Position numbers and translations under genes: made by a program. From NCBI RefSeq assembly GCF_014651535.1, contig NZ_BMXB01000001.1:557470-621469 (forward strand): DNA of 64,000 nt, read 5' to 3'. The notes below the pieces were generated by a model. The model was not told the DNA's origin. It worked only from the letters and a program-made list of their open reading frames with translations, and did no database searches. Shown piece after piece: positions 8,605 through 15,318 of the stretch; the first letter of the stretch is position 1; each line of letters begins with the position of its first letter. This DNA is from Salinimicrobium marinum (GTDB lineage: Bacteria; Bacteroidota; Bacteroidia; Flavobacteriales; Flavobacteriaceae).

Positions 8605-9753
8605 ATGAAGAATGACAAGAACTATAATCACGGAAGAAGAAAATTTATAAAAGGAGTGGGACTTGCTACCGGGGGAGCTGCGTTAAGTTCCCCGCTTTTT
8701 TCTTTTATGTCGGCAGCAGCCGGAGACATTGGTAATCCCGCTAAAAAATTAGGGATTGCGCTGGTGGGATTAGGCCGTTACAGTACCAACCAGCTGGCAC
8801 CGGCATTACAGGAAACAGAAAATTGTTATCTGGCAGGGATCGTTACCGGTTCTCCTGCCAAGGCAGAGGCATGGAAACAGCAGTATGATCTACCTGAAAA
8901 AAATATCTACAATTATAATAATTTTGATGAGATAGCCAGTAATGAGGATATCGACATAGTATACGTTGTACTGCCCATAGCCATGCATGCAGAATTTACC
9001 ATACGTGCGGCCGAAGCTAAGAAACACGTGATCTGTGAGAAACCTATGGCCACCACTGCAGAGGAGGCGCAGCGAATGGTAGATGCCTGTAATACCAATG
9101 GAGTAAAACTTGCCATAGGGTACCGCCTCCATTTTGAACCTTTCAACAAACGGGTTATGGAACTGGGGCAGAATGAGATCTTCGGAAAAGTGCAAAGTAT
9201 TAAAGCTGCAGACAGCAGTGATATGACCAGCGGCAGCCTTGATGTTTGGCGACTCGACAAAGAACGTGCAGGCGGCGGACCATTAATGGACCTGGGAATT
9301 TATTGTGTACAGGGAGCTGTCTACACAATGGGAAAACCACCTGTTGCAGTTAAAGCTAAATTTGGGGAGGTAACACATCCTGCTTATTTCCGGGATGTGG
9401 AACAATCGGTGAAATGGGAAATGGAATTTGAAGATGGGGTCGTTGCCGAATGCGAAACCAGTTATGCCGATCCCGAAGAGAAGAAGCTGCTGTACGGGGA
9501 GGCAGAAAACGGCTGGTGGAAACTTGATCCCGCGTATTCCTATGAAGGAAAAAAAGGGGAAACCAGCGAAGGGAAAATGGATTTTCCGAATGTTTACGAG
9601 CAGGTAAACCAAATGGATAGTCAGGCAGAAAGTTTCCGGAATAATCAGGAATCGATCGTGCCGGGCGAAATGGGCGTTCGGGATATGAAGATTCTCATGG
9701 CGATCTATGAGTCTGCTGAAAATGGTGGTAAAAGGGTGGAAATTCAGTATTAA
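8605..9753 (+). CDS. Tat-exported Gfo/Idh/MocA-family oxidoreductase
   Basis: 382 residues. The N-terminus has a twin-arginine signal (R11-R12 in RRKFIKG) followed by a hydrophobic Gly/Ala stretch, like periplasmic glucose-fructose oxidoreductase, so folded export with bound cofactor is expected. The Rossmann motif is ALVGLGRYSTNQLAPAL and the family signature CEKPMATT follows. DLGIYCVQGAVYTMG matches the substrate-domain helix with the conserved Asp/His-like region of this family. It probably oxidises or reduces a sugar or cyclitol using tightly bound NAD(P); substrate unknown. Located 11 bp after the SDR gene. Confidence 0.87.
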   Translation: MKNDKNYNHGRRKFIKGVGLATGGAALSSPLFSFMSAAAGDIGNPAKKLGIALVGLGRYSTNQLAPALQETENCYLAGIVTGSPAKAEAWKQQYDLPEKNIYNYNNFDEIASNEDIDIVYVVLPIAMHAEFTIRAAEAKKHVICEKPMATTAEEAQRMVDACNTNGVKLAIGYRLHFEPFNKRVMELGQNEIFGKVQSIKAADSSDMTSGSLDVWRLDKERAGGGPLMDLGIYCVQGAVYTMGKPPVAVKAKFGEVTHPAYFRDVEQSVKWEMEFEDGVVAECETSYADPEEKKLLYGEAENGWWKLDPAYSYEGKKGETSEGKMDFPNVYEQVNQMDSQAESFRNNQESIVPGEMGVRDMKILMAIYESAENGGKRVEIQY

Positions 9754-9920
9754 CTTCATTCTCTTCAGATCTTTAGTTGCAAACAAGAAGAGGCATTTAT
9801 AAAAATAGTGTTAACTATTAAATTGTTAATTGTCAAACATTTAGCATGATGTATGTGGTGTAAAGATTCTGTCATTGTAACTTTAAAAGAATCATTTTAC
9901 GAACTTTAAAAACTCAGAAT

Positions 9921-10784
9921 ATGGCAGCGAAAGATCAGGACAAGAAGGAAGAGTCTAAAAAGAAGAAATCTAGATCCGGAAAGAAAAAAGATAGCACTAA
10001 AGCGAAGAAATCTAAAGAGGTAAAGGAGCCTGCAGGTTCGAATGTTCAGCAGAATGAGGGGAATCAAGAAGGACATTCCTGGGGATCTCAGAAACCGCCC
10101 ATTTCTGGCCCCGGAAGCCGTACGGTGCGGGTGAACAAAACCCAAAGCCGGGATGTACATTCAGAAGATTCTAAAAGTAGTTTTCTTACTTCTCTTAAAG
10201 TTAATAAAAACAAACTCCTCGGAATTGCAGGAGTAGTGGCCGGTGGAGCCCTGCTTTATACGGGAGCTAAAAAAGGAATATCCTTTTCGAAAAAAGGAGG
10301 TGAGATTGAACTCCATACGAAGCAAACAATCAAGAGGTCACGGAAAGAGCTTTATGCTTATTGGAAAAAATTGGAAAACCTCCCGAATTTCATGAGTCAC
10401 ATTCGGGAAATTGAAGAAATTGATGACCGAAGATCCAAATGGACAGCGGCAATTCCAGGGGGACTGGGAACGATAGAATGGGAAGCAGTCATCGAACAGG
10501 ACCATGAAGATGAATATATTTCCTGGAGGTCAATCGCAGATGCCGATATCGAAAATTCTGGGGAGGTACAGTTTAAAGATGCACCCGCGGGAAAAGGTAC
10601 TATTGTGGAAACTACAATTTTTTATCGCCCACCCGCAGGAAAAGTAGGGGATTACGCTGCAAAAATGCTGAACCCGGCTTTTGAGAAAACCGTTAAAAAG
10701 GACCTGAAGCAGTTCAAAAAACACATGGAAGAAGGAGGTGAGGAAAAGAGAAAGAGTAAACCGGCAGGAAAGATATTATACTAG
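9921..10784 (+). CDS. SRPBCC (polyketide cyclase-like) protein with Lys-rich N-terminus
   Basis: 287 residues in three parts. Residues 1-40 are extremely Lys/Ser/Glu-rich (KKEESKKKKSRSGKKKD) and likely disordered, possibly nucleic-acid or membrane binding. Residues about 95-112 (KLLGIAGVVAGGALLYTG) are a short Gly/Ala-rich hydrophobic segment. From about 130 there is a SRPBCC/polyketide cyclase domain: TIKRSRKELYAYWKKLENLPNFMSHI, then WTAAIPGGLGTIEWEAVIEQDHEDEYISW, ending with the long C-terminal helix. Such domains bind hydrophobic ligands; bacterial homologues are often stress-associated. A strong terminator follows at 10821. Confidence 0.82.
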   Translation: MAAKDQDKKEESKKKKSRSGKKKDSTKAKKSKEVKEPAGSNVQQNEGNQEGHSWGSQKPPISGPGSRTVRVNKTQSRDVHSEDSKSSFLTSLKVNKNKLLGIAGVVAGGALLYTGAKKGISFSKKGGEIELHTKQTIKRSRKELYAYWKKLENLPNFMSHIREIEEIDDRRSKWTAAIPGGLGTIEWEAVIEQDHEDEYISWRSIADADIENSGEVQFKDAPAGKGTIVETTIFYRPPAGKVGDYAAKMLNPAFEKTVKKDLKQFKKHMEEGGEEKRKSKPAGKILY

Positions 10785-10820
10785 AATACTATAATTTGTT
10801 GCATAAAGTCAGGAAATGAA

Positions 10821-10858
10821 AGAGGCTGAATTCTTTGTTGGGGATTCAGCCTCTTTTC
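10821..10858. terminator. Bidirectional intrinsic terminator
   Basis: AGAGGCTGAAT (10821-10831) pairs with ATTCAGCCTCT (10845-10855), an 11-bp perfect stem followed by TTTTCTG. It lies between the convergent SRPBCC gene and metK and can serve both. Confidence 0.85.
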
Positions 10859-10888
10859 TGTTTTTTGTTTTCCTTTTGGAGAAAGAAT

Positions 10889-12142
10889 CTAAATTCCGAA
10901 AGCTTCCTTTACCCGGTCAACATAATCCAGTTTTTCCCAGGTGAATAATTCCACTTCTTTTTTTACTCTTCCATTATAAGGACTTTCAAAAATTTTGGTA
11001 ACGGTTCTTGATTCTTTTCCCATATGCCCGTATGCTGCTGTTTCACGGTAAATAGGGTTTCTTAACTTAAGGCGTTTTTCAATGGCAGCAGGTCGCATAT
11101 CAAAAATCTCGCCTACTTTCTTTGCAATTTCTCCGTCTTTCATGTCGACTTTAGAAGTTCCATAGGTCTCTACTGCAATAGAAGTTGGTTCCACGACGCC
11201 AATAGCGTAAGATACCTGTACCAGTACCTCGTCGGCTATTCCTGCAGCCACCAGGTTTTTAGCCACATGTCGTGAAGCATAAGCCGCAGATCTGTCTACT
11301 TTGCTTGGATCTTTTCCTGAAAATGCCCCACCCCCGTGTGCACCTTTTCCGCCGTATGTGTCTACAATAATTTTCCTTCCTGTAAGTCCGGTATCGCCGT
11401 GTGGACCACCAATTACAAACTTTCCGGTGGGATTGATATGATATTTTATTTCGTCGTTGAATAATTTTTGTACATATTCGGGAAGTTGTTCTTTCACCCT
11501 TGGAATAAGGATTTCCAGGATATCTTTTTTAATTTTGTTGAGCATCCTGTTGTCATCCTCATCAAATTCATCGTGCTGGGTGGACACAACTATTGCTACA
11601 ATTCGCTGCGGAATATTGTCATCGTTGTATTCTATGGTTACCTGACTTTTAGAGTCTGGTCTTAGATAAGTAATATCTATATCTTCCCTTCTTAGTTTTG
11701 CAAGTTCTATCAGGATCTTATGGGAAATATCCAGTGCCAGCGGCATGTAGTTTTCGGTTTCATTAGTGGCATATCCAAACATCATTCCCTGGTCACCTGC
11801 GCCCTGTTCCTTATCCTCACGATCCACACCCTGAAAAATTTCCTGGGATTGCTCATGGATCAAAGAAATAACTCCGCAGGAATCCCCGCTAAACTTGTAG
11901 GCGCCTTTGGTGTAGCCGATATCATTAATAACTTCACGGGCGATATTCTGGACATCAAGATAAGTGTCACTTCTCACTTCCCCCGCAAGCACAACCTGTC
12001 CTGTAGTAACAAGGGTCTCACAAGCTACTTTCGATTTTTCATCAAAGGCAAGGAAATTATCTAAAAGAGTATCACTAATCTGGTCTGCAATTTTATCCGG
12101 GTGGCCCTCAGAAACACTCTCTGAAGTAAATAAATAAGCCAT
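10889..12142 (-). CDS. metK: S-adenosylmethionine synthetase
   Basis: 417 residues, full length for MetK. It makes SAM from L-methionine and ATP in the cytosol, releasing PPi and Pi. Visible hallmarks are the N-terminal GHPDKIADQISD (His14), the ATP/metal motif GAGDQGMMFGYA (from residue 114), and the phosphate loop GGGAFSGKDPSKVDRSAAY. The C-terminus EKLDYVDRVKEAFGI is complete. A -7 box TACATTTG at 12276-12269 (minus strand) gives a 5' leader of roughly 120 nt that contains a SAM-II-like aptamer, so the gene is probably repressed by its own product. It is the first gene of the sulfur/methionine block and is separated from the metY operon by an outer-membrane protein gene. Confidence 0.97.
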   Translation of the reverse strand: MAYLFTSESVSEGHPDKIADQISDTLLDNFLAFDEKSKVACETLVTTGQVVLAGEVRSDTYLDVQNIAREVINDIGYTKGAYKFSGDSCGVISLIHEQSQEIFQGVDREDKEQGAGDQGMMFGYATNETENYMPLALDISHKILIELAKLRREDIDITYLRPDSKSQVTIEYNDDNIPQRIVAIVVSTQHDEFDEDDNRMLNKIKKDILEILIPRVKEQLPEYVQKLFNDEIKYHINPTGKFVIGGPHGDTGLTGRKIIVDTYGGKGAHGGGAFSGKDPSKVDRSAAYASRHVAKNLVAAGIADEVLVQVSYAIGVVEPTSIAVETYGTSKVDMKDGEIAKKVGEIFDMRPAAIEKRLKLRNPIYRETAAYGHMGKESRTVTKIFESPYNGRVKKEVELFTWEKLDYVDRVKEAFGI

Positions 12143-12202
12143 GCTTCTTGTTTTAAATTAAATTTCAGAATGGAAATTTTTGACGTGAAGCGCTAGAGGA
12201 GT

Positions 12203-12262
12203 TTTCACTGCTTTAGCATTTTTTAAGGGTTGCAATCAGTCAAATCATTCCCTGTAATAAAT
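12203..12262 (-). ncRNA. SAM-II-like riboswitch upstream of metK
   Basis: Read on the minus strand, the metK leader contains AGGGAAUGAUUUGACUGAU, then UGCAACCCUUAAAAAAUGC, then UAAAGCAGUG. This matches the SAM-II (SAM_alpha) consensus: P1 stem arms AGGG/CCCU flank the conserved UGAUUUGA...GAUUGCA loop, followed by the UUAAAAA linker and the conserved GCUAAA. The 3' CAGU can pair with ACUG in the P1 loop to make the pseudoknot; this differs from the ACC:GG type pairing of known members in a compensatory way. A GUGAA/UUCAC hairpin follows, with no U-tract, so control may be translational. SAM binding is expected to reduce metK expression. Confidence 0.78.
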
Positions 12263-12268
12263 CAGGAG

Positions 12269-12276
12269 CAAATGTA
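12269..12276 (-). promoter_or_regulatory. metK promoter -7 box
   Basis: On the minus strand this reads TACATTTG, an exact match to the Bacteroidota -7 consensus TAnnTTTG. It would place the transcription start near 12262, just before the SAM-II-like aptamer. No clear -33 TTG was found at the usual spacing. Confidence 0.6.
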
Positions 12277-12421
12277 TAAAAATTACATTAAACCCTCCCT
12301 GCGGTTTAACTTCTTTTTCTCACTTAAATGGGAAAATCAGGAGTTGCAAGGGACACAAAAATTATAGTTTTCGATAGCCCTGATTTTTGGGCTGTTTCTG
12401 AAGAGAAAAAAACCTGAAAAT

Positions 12422-12467
12422 AAAAAAAGCTTTTCCGAAGCTGTGATACTTCAGAAAAGCTTTTTTT
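12422..12467 (-). terminator. Terminator of the outer-membrane protein gene
   Basis: AAAAAAGCTTTTCCGAAG and CTTCAGAAAAGCTTTTTT form a long hairpin (one mismatch, loop CTGTGATA) with A/T tracts on both sides. It starts 20 bp after the stop of the minus-strand gene at 12488 and also insulates metK. Confidence 0.85.
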
Positions 12468-12487
12468 AAGAGTTTAACCGAAAATGT

Positions 12488-13123
12488 TTAGTCAAAATTT
12501 TCGATAGTATTTTCTGCATCAGAGGTTGGGATGAAAATCTGGATCCCCAGGTTTAATCCTAACGAATTCTGGTAGTCTGTACTACCGGCACCAACAAGTC
12601 CGTTGTATTTTACACTGGCTTCCAGCGCTACTGATTCATTTAGAAACAGCGAATAACCGGGGCCAAATCCAAAAGCGAATCCGTTAGTGGTTTCTCCGTT
12701 AACCACATTGCTCCCCGCAATACCGGCCTGTGTTTCAAGGAAGAACTGCCCTGCAGGAACATCTCCTTCCAGATCAACATCCCCCGGACTTACATAAAAT
12801 CTACTCAGGGCCTGTACACCATAAATAAATTCTTCAGAAGAGATTCCTTCTACTTCTGCAGATTTAAAATAACCAAGATTTACAACAGCACCAAGAAGAA
12901 AATTATCGGTTAGAAAATATCCCACTTTTGGACTAATTCCCACATTCCAGCCTGCACCATCATTAAGTCCAAATTCAAGACCTAACAATCCGCTTCCATT
13001 TGTATTTGTAATGCCGCTACCTATGTCTGTACCCAACATAATGTTGCCTTCCTCAATTTGAGCATTGGAAGTTCCAATTACTCCCAGCATTAAAAATGAC
13101 GTTAAAAATAAAATTTTTCTCAT
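12488..13123 (-). CDS. Outer-membrane beta-barrel protein
   Basis: 211 residues. Residues 1-22 form a signal peptide (MRKILFLTSFLMLGVIGTSNA). The mature part alternates hydrophobic/aromatic and Gly/Asn residues in strand-like stretches (GLEFGLNDGAGWNVGISPKVGYF, FLLGAVVNLGYF, FFLETQAGIAGS, GFAFGFGPGYSLFL), which is the pattern of a small porin-like OMP_b-brl barrel of about eight strands. The C-terminal residues LGLNLGIQIFIPTSD resemble a terminal strand followed by a short tail. Role unknown; such proteins are abundant in Flavobacteriaceae. An upstream CCCTGAA/TTCAGGG hairpin at 13143-13158 sits just before the start codon on the minus strand. Confidence 0.8.
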   Translation of the reverse strand: MRKILFLTSFLMLGVIGTSNAQIEEGNIMLGTDIGSGITNTNGSGLLGLEFGLNDGAGWNVGISPKVGYFLTDNFLLGAVVNLGYFKSAEVEGISSEEFIYGVQALSRFYVSPGDVDLEGDVPAGQFFLETQAGIAGSNVVNGETTNGFAFGFGPGYSLFLNESVALEASVKYNGLVGAGSTDYQNSLGLNLGIQIFIPTSDAENTIENFD

Positions 13124-13364
13124 AACACTAATTTTTAGATGATCCCTGAACTTTCAGGGAATAAATTTTTGGTAAAAGTAATTACTAGAGATTTTCCTGA
13201 AATAGATTTTAATAGTATTTAATATTACTTTCACGTATTGTGTTAAACGGAAGAGCCTATGGTATAACTGAGTTCAACATCTTAACAAATAGTATTTTAC
13301 GATTCCTGAAAACCTCTTTTTAATGGGGGAATGAACCCTGGATTTCAAAAAAGTTTAAAATAAA

Positions 13365-13397
13365 TTTGGTTTATAAAATTTTCTGTCGTTAACTTTG
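13365..13397 (+). promoter_or_regulatory. Promoter of the metY leader region
   Basis: TTTG (13365-13368), 21 bp, then TAACTTTG (13390-13397), an excellent match to the Bacteroidota TTTG...TAnnTTTG promoter. The start would fall near 13404, 13 nt before the first leader ATG. I see no other exact TAnnTTTG box between here and metY, which suggests that both attenuators lie on one transcript. Confidence 0.75.
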
Positions 13398-13416
13398 CTT
13401 CAGCCAAAACAAAGAA

Positions 13417-13485
13417 ATGAACCAGGTAATTTGTAATATGATGCGTATGATGTGGAAAGCCTCCGCAGCGCGCTATATTGCATGA
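13417..13485 (+). CDS. Met-rich leader peptide 1 (22 aa) of the metY operon
   Basis: A 22-codon open frame begins 20 nt after a strong -7 box. Its centre reads CNMMRMMW (residues 6-13): four Met codons, one Cys and one Trp in eight residues. The tail KASAARYIA is shaped by RNA structure: CCGCAGCG at 13463-13470 is identical to the first eight bases of the 3' arm of the following terminator, so GCAGCG (13465-13470) can pair with CGCTGC (13513-13518) of its 5' arm. A ribosome waiting on codons 8-12 (13438-13452) would leave that segment free and favour antitermination; one that reaches the TGA would cover it and let the terminator form. Too short for usual gene callers; function inferred from codons and geometry. 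Confidence 0.8.
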   Translation: MNQVICNMMRMMWKASAARYIA

Positions 13486-13505
13486 TCCTGAAAAGATAAA
13501 ATTGC

Positions 13506-13537
13506 AAAAAGCCGCTGCCACCGCAGCGGCTTTTTTT
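13506..13537 (+). terminator. Attenuator terminator 1 of the metY operon
   Basis: AAAAAGCCGCTGC pairs with GCAGCGGCTTTTT around a CACC loop: 8 GC-rich pairs (13511-13518 with 13523-13530) extended by the A tract, then TTTTTTTG. It lies 20 nt after the stop of leader peptide 1 and about 400 bp before metY, so it can only act as a premature terminator. Confidence 0.88.
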
Positions 13538-13554
13538 GTTTATAATTTTAGTCA

Positions 13555-13680
13555 TTTCCGCGAAGGCGGAAATCAAAATAGAAATGTTCATTTCCGCAGC
13601 TTGTGCTGAAATTGTTTCCGTAAAGGCGGAAATCCGGAGAGAATATTAATAACGGTCACGGCGAGCGGAGTGGAGACGTC
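13555..13680. repeat. Dispersed palindromic repeats between the two attenuators
   Basis: TTTCCGCGAAGGCGGAAATC (13555-13574) recurs as TTTCCGTAAAGGCGGAAATC (13615-13634), each a small hairpin, with a degenerate half copy at 13591. A third element, GGCGAGCGGAGTGGAGACGT (13660-13679), resembles a sequence at 23217-23238. The spacer is longer than the attenuators themselves and looks like an insertion of repeat units into the leader. Confidence 0.75.
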
Positions 13681-13695
13681 AAATAAAGAATAAAA

Positions 13696-13803
13696 ATGAT
13701 TACAACAACAGCAATAGGAATTATGATGTGTGGAATGATGAGCATGTGTATGTGTATGATGATGCGCACACCGCAACCCTATTGCCAGAAAATCAGGATT
13801 TAG
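13696..13803 (+). CDS. Met/Cys-rich leader peptide 2 (35 aa) of the metY operon
   Basis: A 35-codon frame whose core (residues 10-23) is MMCGMMSMCMCMMM: nine Met and three Cys in 14 codons, with a further Cys at 30. Overall 10 Met and 4 Cys of 35. It ends 24 nt before a terminator. TATTGCCA (13780-13787) inside its 3' end pairs perfectly with TGGCAATA (13839-13846), and GGATTT (13796-13801) with AAATCC (13830-13835); both target the 5' arm and loop of the terminator. A ribosome starved on the Met/Cys run (13723-13764) would leave this antiterminator free. No protein role is expected; this is a tRNA-charging sensor by inference. Confidence 0.85.
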   Translation: MITTTAIGIMMCGMMSMCMCMMMRTPQPYCQKIRI

Positions 13804-13827
13804 TTTAGTTTTATAAAGTTCAATTCT

Positions 13828-13867
13828 AAAAATCCCTTTGGCAATACAGTCAGAGGGATTTTTTTTG
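13828..13867 (+). terminator. Attenuator terminator 2 of the metY operon
   Basis: AAAAATCCCTTTG (13828-13840) pairs with CAGAGGGATTTTT (13851-13863), 13 bp with one G-U, loop GCAATACAGT, then a run of T. It is 74 bp before the metY start codon and downstream of the promoter, so it is a second premature terminator in the same leader. Confidence 0.87.
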
Positions 13868-13940
13868 ATCTAAACTTTACAACCTAATTACCGAAAGACC
13901 ACAGAAACAAAAATAAACCACAACCTTTTAAACTTAAATT

Positions 13941-15233
13941 ATGAGCAGTCAAAAATTCGCAACAAACGCATTACACGCAGGACATGATGTAGCCGCTAAC
14001 GGAGGAACAAGAGCAGTTCCTATTTACCAGTCTACTTCTTACGTGTTCAAAAATTCAGATCATGCTGCCAATCTTTTTTCACTGGCAGAACCGGGATATA
14101 TCTACACCCGCATCAATAACCCTACAAACGATGTGCTGGAGCAACGGCTTGCAGCCCTTGAAGGAGGGATTGCTGCTGTGGTAACAGCTTCGGGTACTGC
14201 TGCTACCAACACCGCTTTATTAACTTTACTTAAACAAGGCGATCATATTGTAGCTTCCAGCAGCCTCTATGGCGGGACCTACAACTTACTAAGTGTGACT
14301 TTACCACGTTTTGGCATCACCACTACTTTTGTAGATCCTTCAGATCCTGAGAATTTTCAAAAAGCCGCTAAAGAGAATACCCGTGTTTTCTTTATTGAAT
14401 CGCTGGGGAATCCAAAGCTTGATGTACTGGATATTGAAGGCATTTCAAAATATGCCAAAGAACATAAAGTACCCTTATTTGTAGATAATACAGTGGCAAC
14501 TTCTGCACTGGTAAAACCCATAGAGCACGGGGCAGATATTGTTATTCATTCCCTTACCAAATACGTGAACGGAAACGGAACTGCACTGGGTGGAGCCATT
14601 ATTGATGCCGGAAAATTTAATTGGGCCAACGGGAAATTTCCCGAATTCACCGAACCTTCTCCGGGCTACCACGGATTAGTTTACCATGATGCTTTGGAAG
14701 AAGCAGCTTTTATTGCAAAAGTACGGGTGGAAGGCCTTCGGGATCATGGGGCGGCTTTGAGTCCGTTTAATGCTTTCCAGATTATACAGGGACTGGAGAC
14801 TCTGGAGATCAGGATCAAAAAACATAGTGAAAATGCGCTGGAACTGGCAAAGTGGCTTGAAGAACAACCTGAAGTGAAATGGGTGAATTATCCGGGGCTG
14901 GAAAGCAGTAAGTATTACGAGCTCGCGAAGAAATACCTGCATAACGGGCAAAGCGGAGTCCTCACCTTTGGGGTGGAAGGCGGATTTGAATCGGCTAAAG
15001 TGGTGGCCGATGAAACAAAGGTCTTCTCTCTCCTGGCAAATATAGGAGATACAAAATCCCTCATCATCCATCCTGCAAGTACCACCCATCAGCAATTGAG
15101 CGATGAACAGCAGGAATCAACCGGAGTGACTAAAGATCTTATCAGGCTTTCTGTAGGATTGGAGGACATTGATGATCTCAAAAATGATTTAAAAGAAGCA
15201 TTTTCAAAAATCGCTAAAAAAGTACTTGATTAA
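13941..15233 (+). CDS. metY: O-acetylhomoserine sulfhydrylase
   Basis: 430 residues, the usual length of MetY. It condenses O-acetylhomoserine with sulfide to homocysteine (and can accept methanethiol) in the cytosol. It belongs to the Cys/Met-metabolism PLP family: Schiff-base Lys207 in HSLTKYVNGNG, the YTRINNPTNDVLEQRLAALEGG motif, and FVDNTVATS. The extra insert between Lys207 and the C-terminal domain (GKFPEFTEPSPGYHG) distinguishes MetY from CGS/MetZ. First structural gene of metY-metX-hom-metZ, controlled by two leader-peptide attenuators in the 540 nt upstream. With MetZ downstream the operon encodes two sulfhydrylases. Confidence 0.95.
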   Translation: MSSQKFATNALHAGHDVAANGGTRAVPIYQSTSYVFKNSDHAANLFSLAEPGYIYTRINNPTNDVLEQRLAALEGGIAAVVTASGTAATNTALLTLLKQGDHIVASSSLYGGTYNLLSVTLPRFGITTTFVDPSDPENFQKAAKENTRVFFIESLGNPKLDVLDIEGISKYAKEHKVPLFVDNTVATSALVKPIEHGADIVIHSLTKYVNGNGTALGGAIIDAGKFNWANGKFPEFTEPSPGYHGLVYHDALEEAAFIAKVRVEGLRDHGAALSPFNAFQIIQGLETLEIRIKKHSENALELAKWLEEQPEVKWVNYPGLESSKYYELAKKYLHNGQSGVLTFGVEGGFESAKVVADETKVFSLLANIGDTKSLIIHPASTTHQQLSDEQQESTGVTKDLIRLSVGLEDIDDLKNDLKEAFSKIAKKVLD

Positions 15234-15256
15234 TTTAGTTAGTGTTGGTTGTGTGT

Positions 15257-15295
15257 AGCAACGGGAAGGTTGATGCCAGCTTCCTTCCTGTTGCT
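15257..15295 (+). other. Stable hairpin between metY and metX
   Basis: AGCAACGGGAAGG (15257-15269) pairs with CCTTCCTGTTGCT (15283-15295), 13 bp including one G-U. It is followed by TTAATTAAG rather than a U-tract, so it is a weak terminator at best. It may set the metY/metX mRNA ratio by partial termination or RNA processing. Confidence 0.6.
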
Positions 15296-15318
15296 TTAAT
15301 TAAGAAAAAAAAGAAAAT

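Noticed and set aside
13555-13680. Repeats in the metY leader as a CRISPR array or attachment site
   Set aside because: Only two full copies, each a hairpin, with unrelated spacing and no cas genes, integrase or tRNA nearby.
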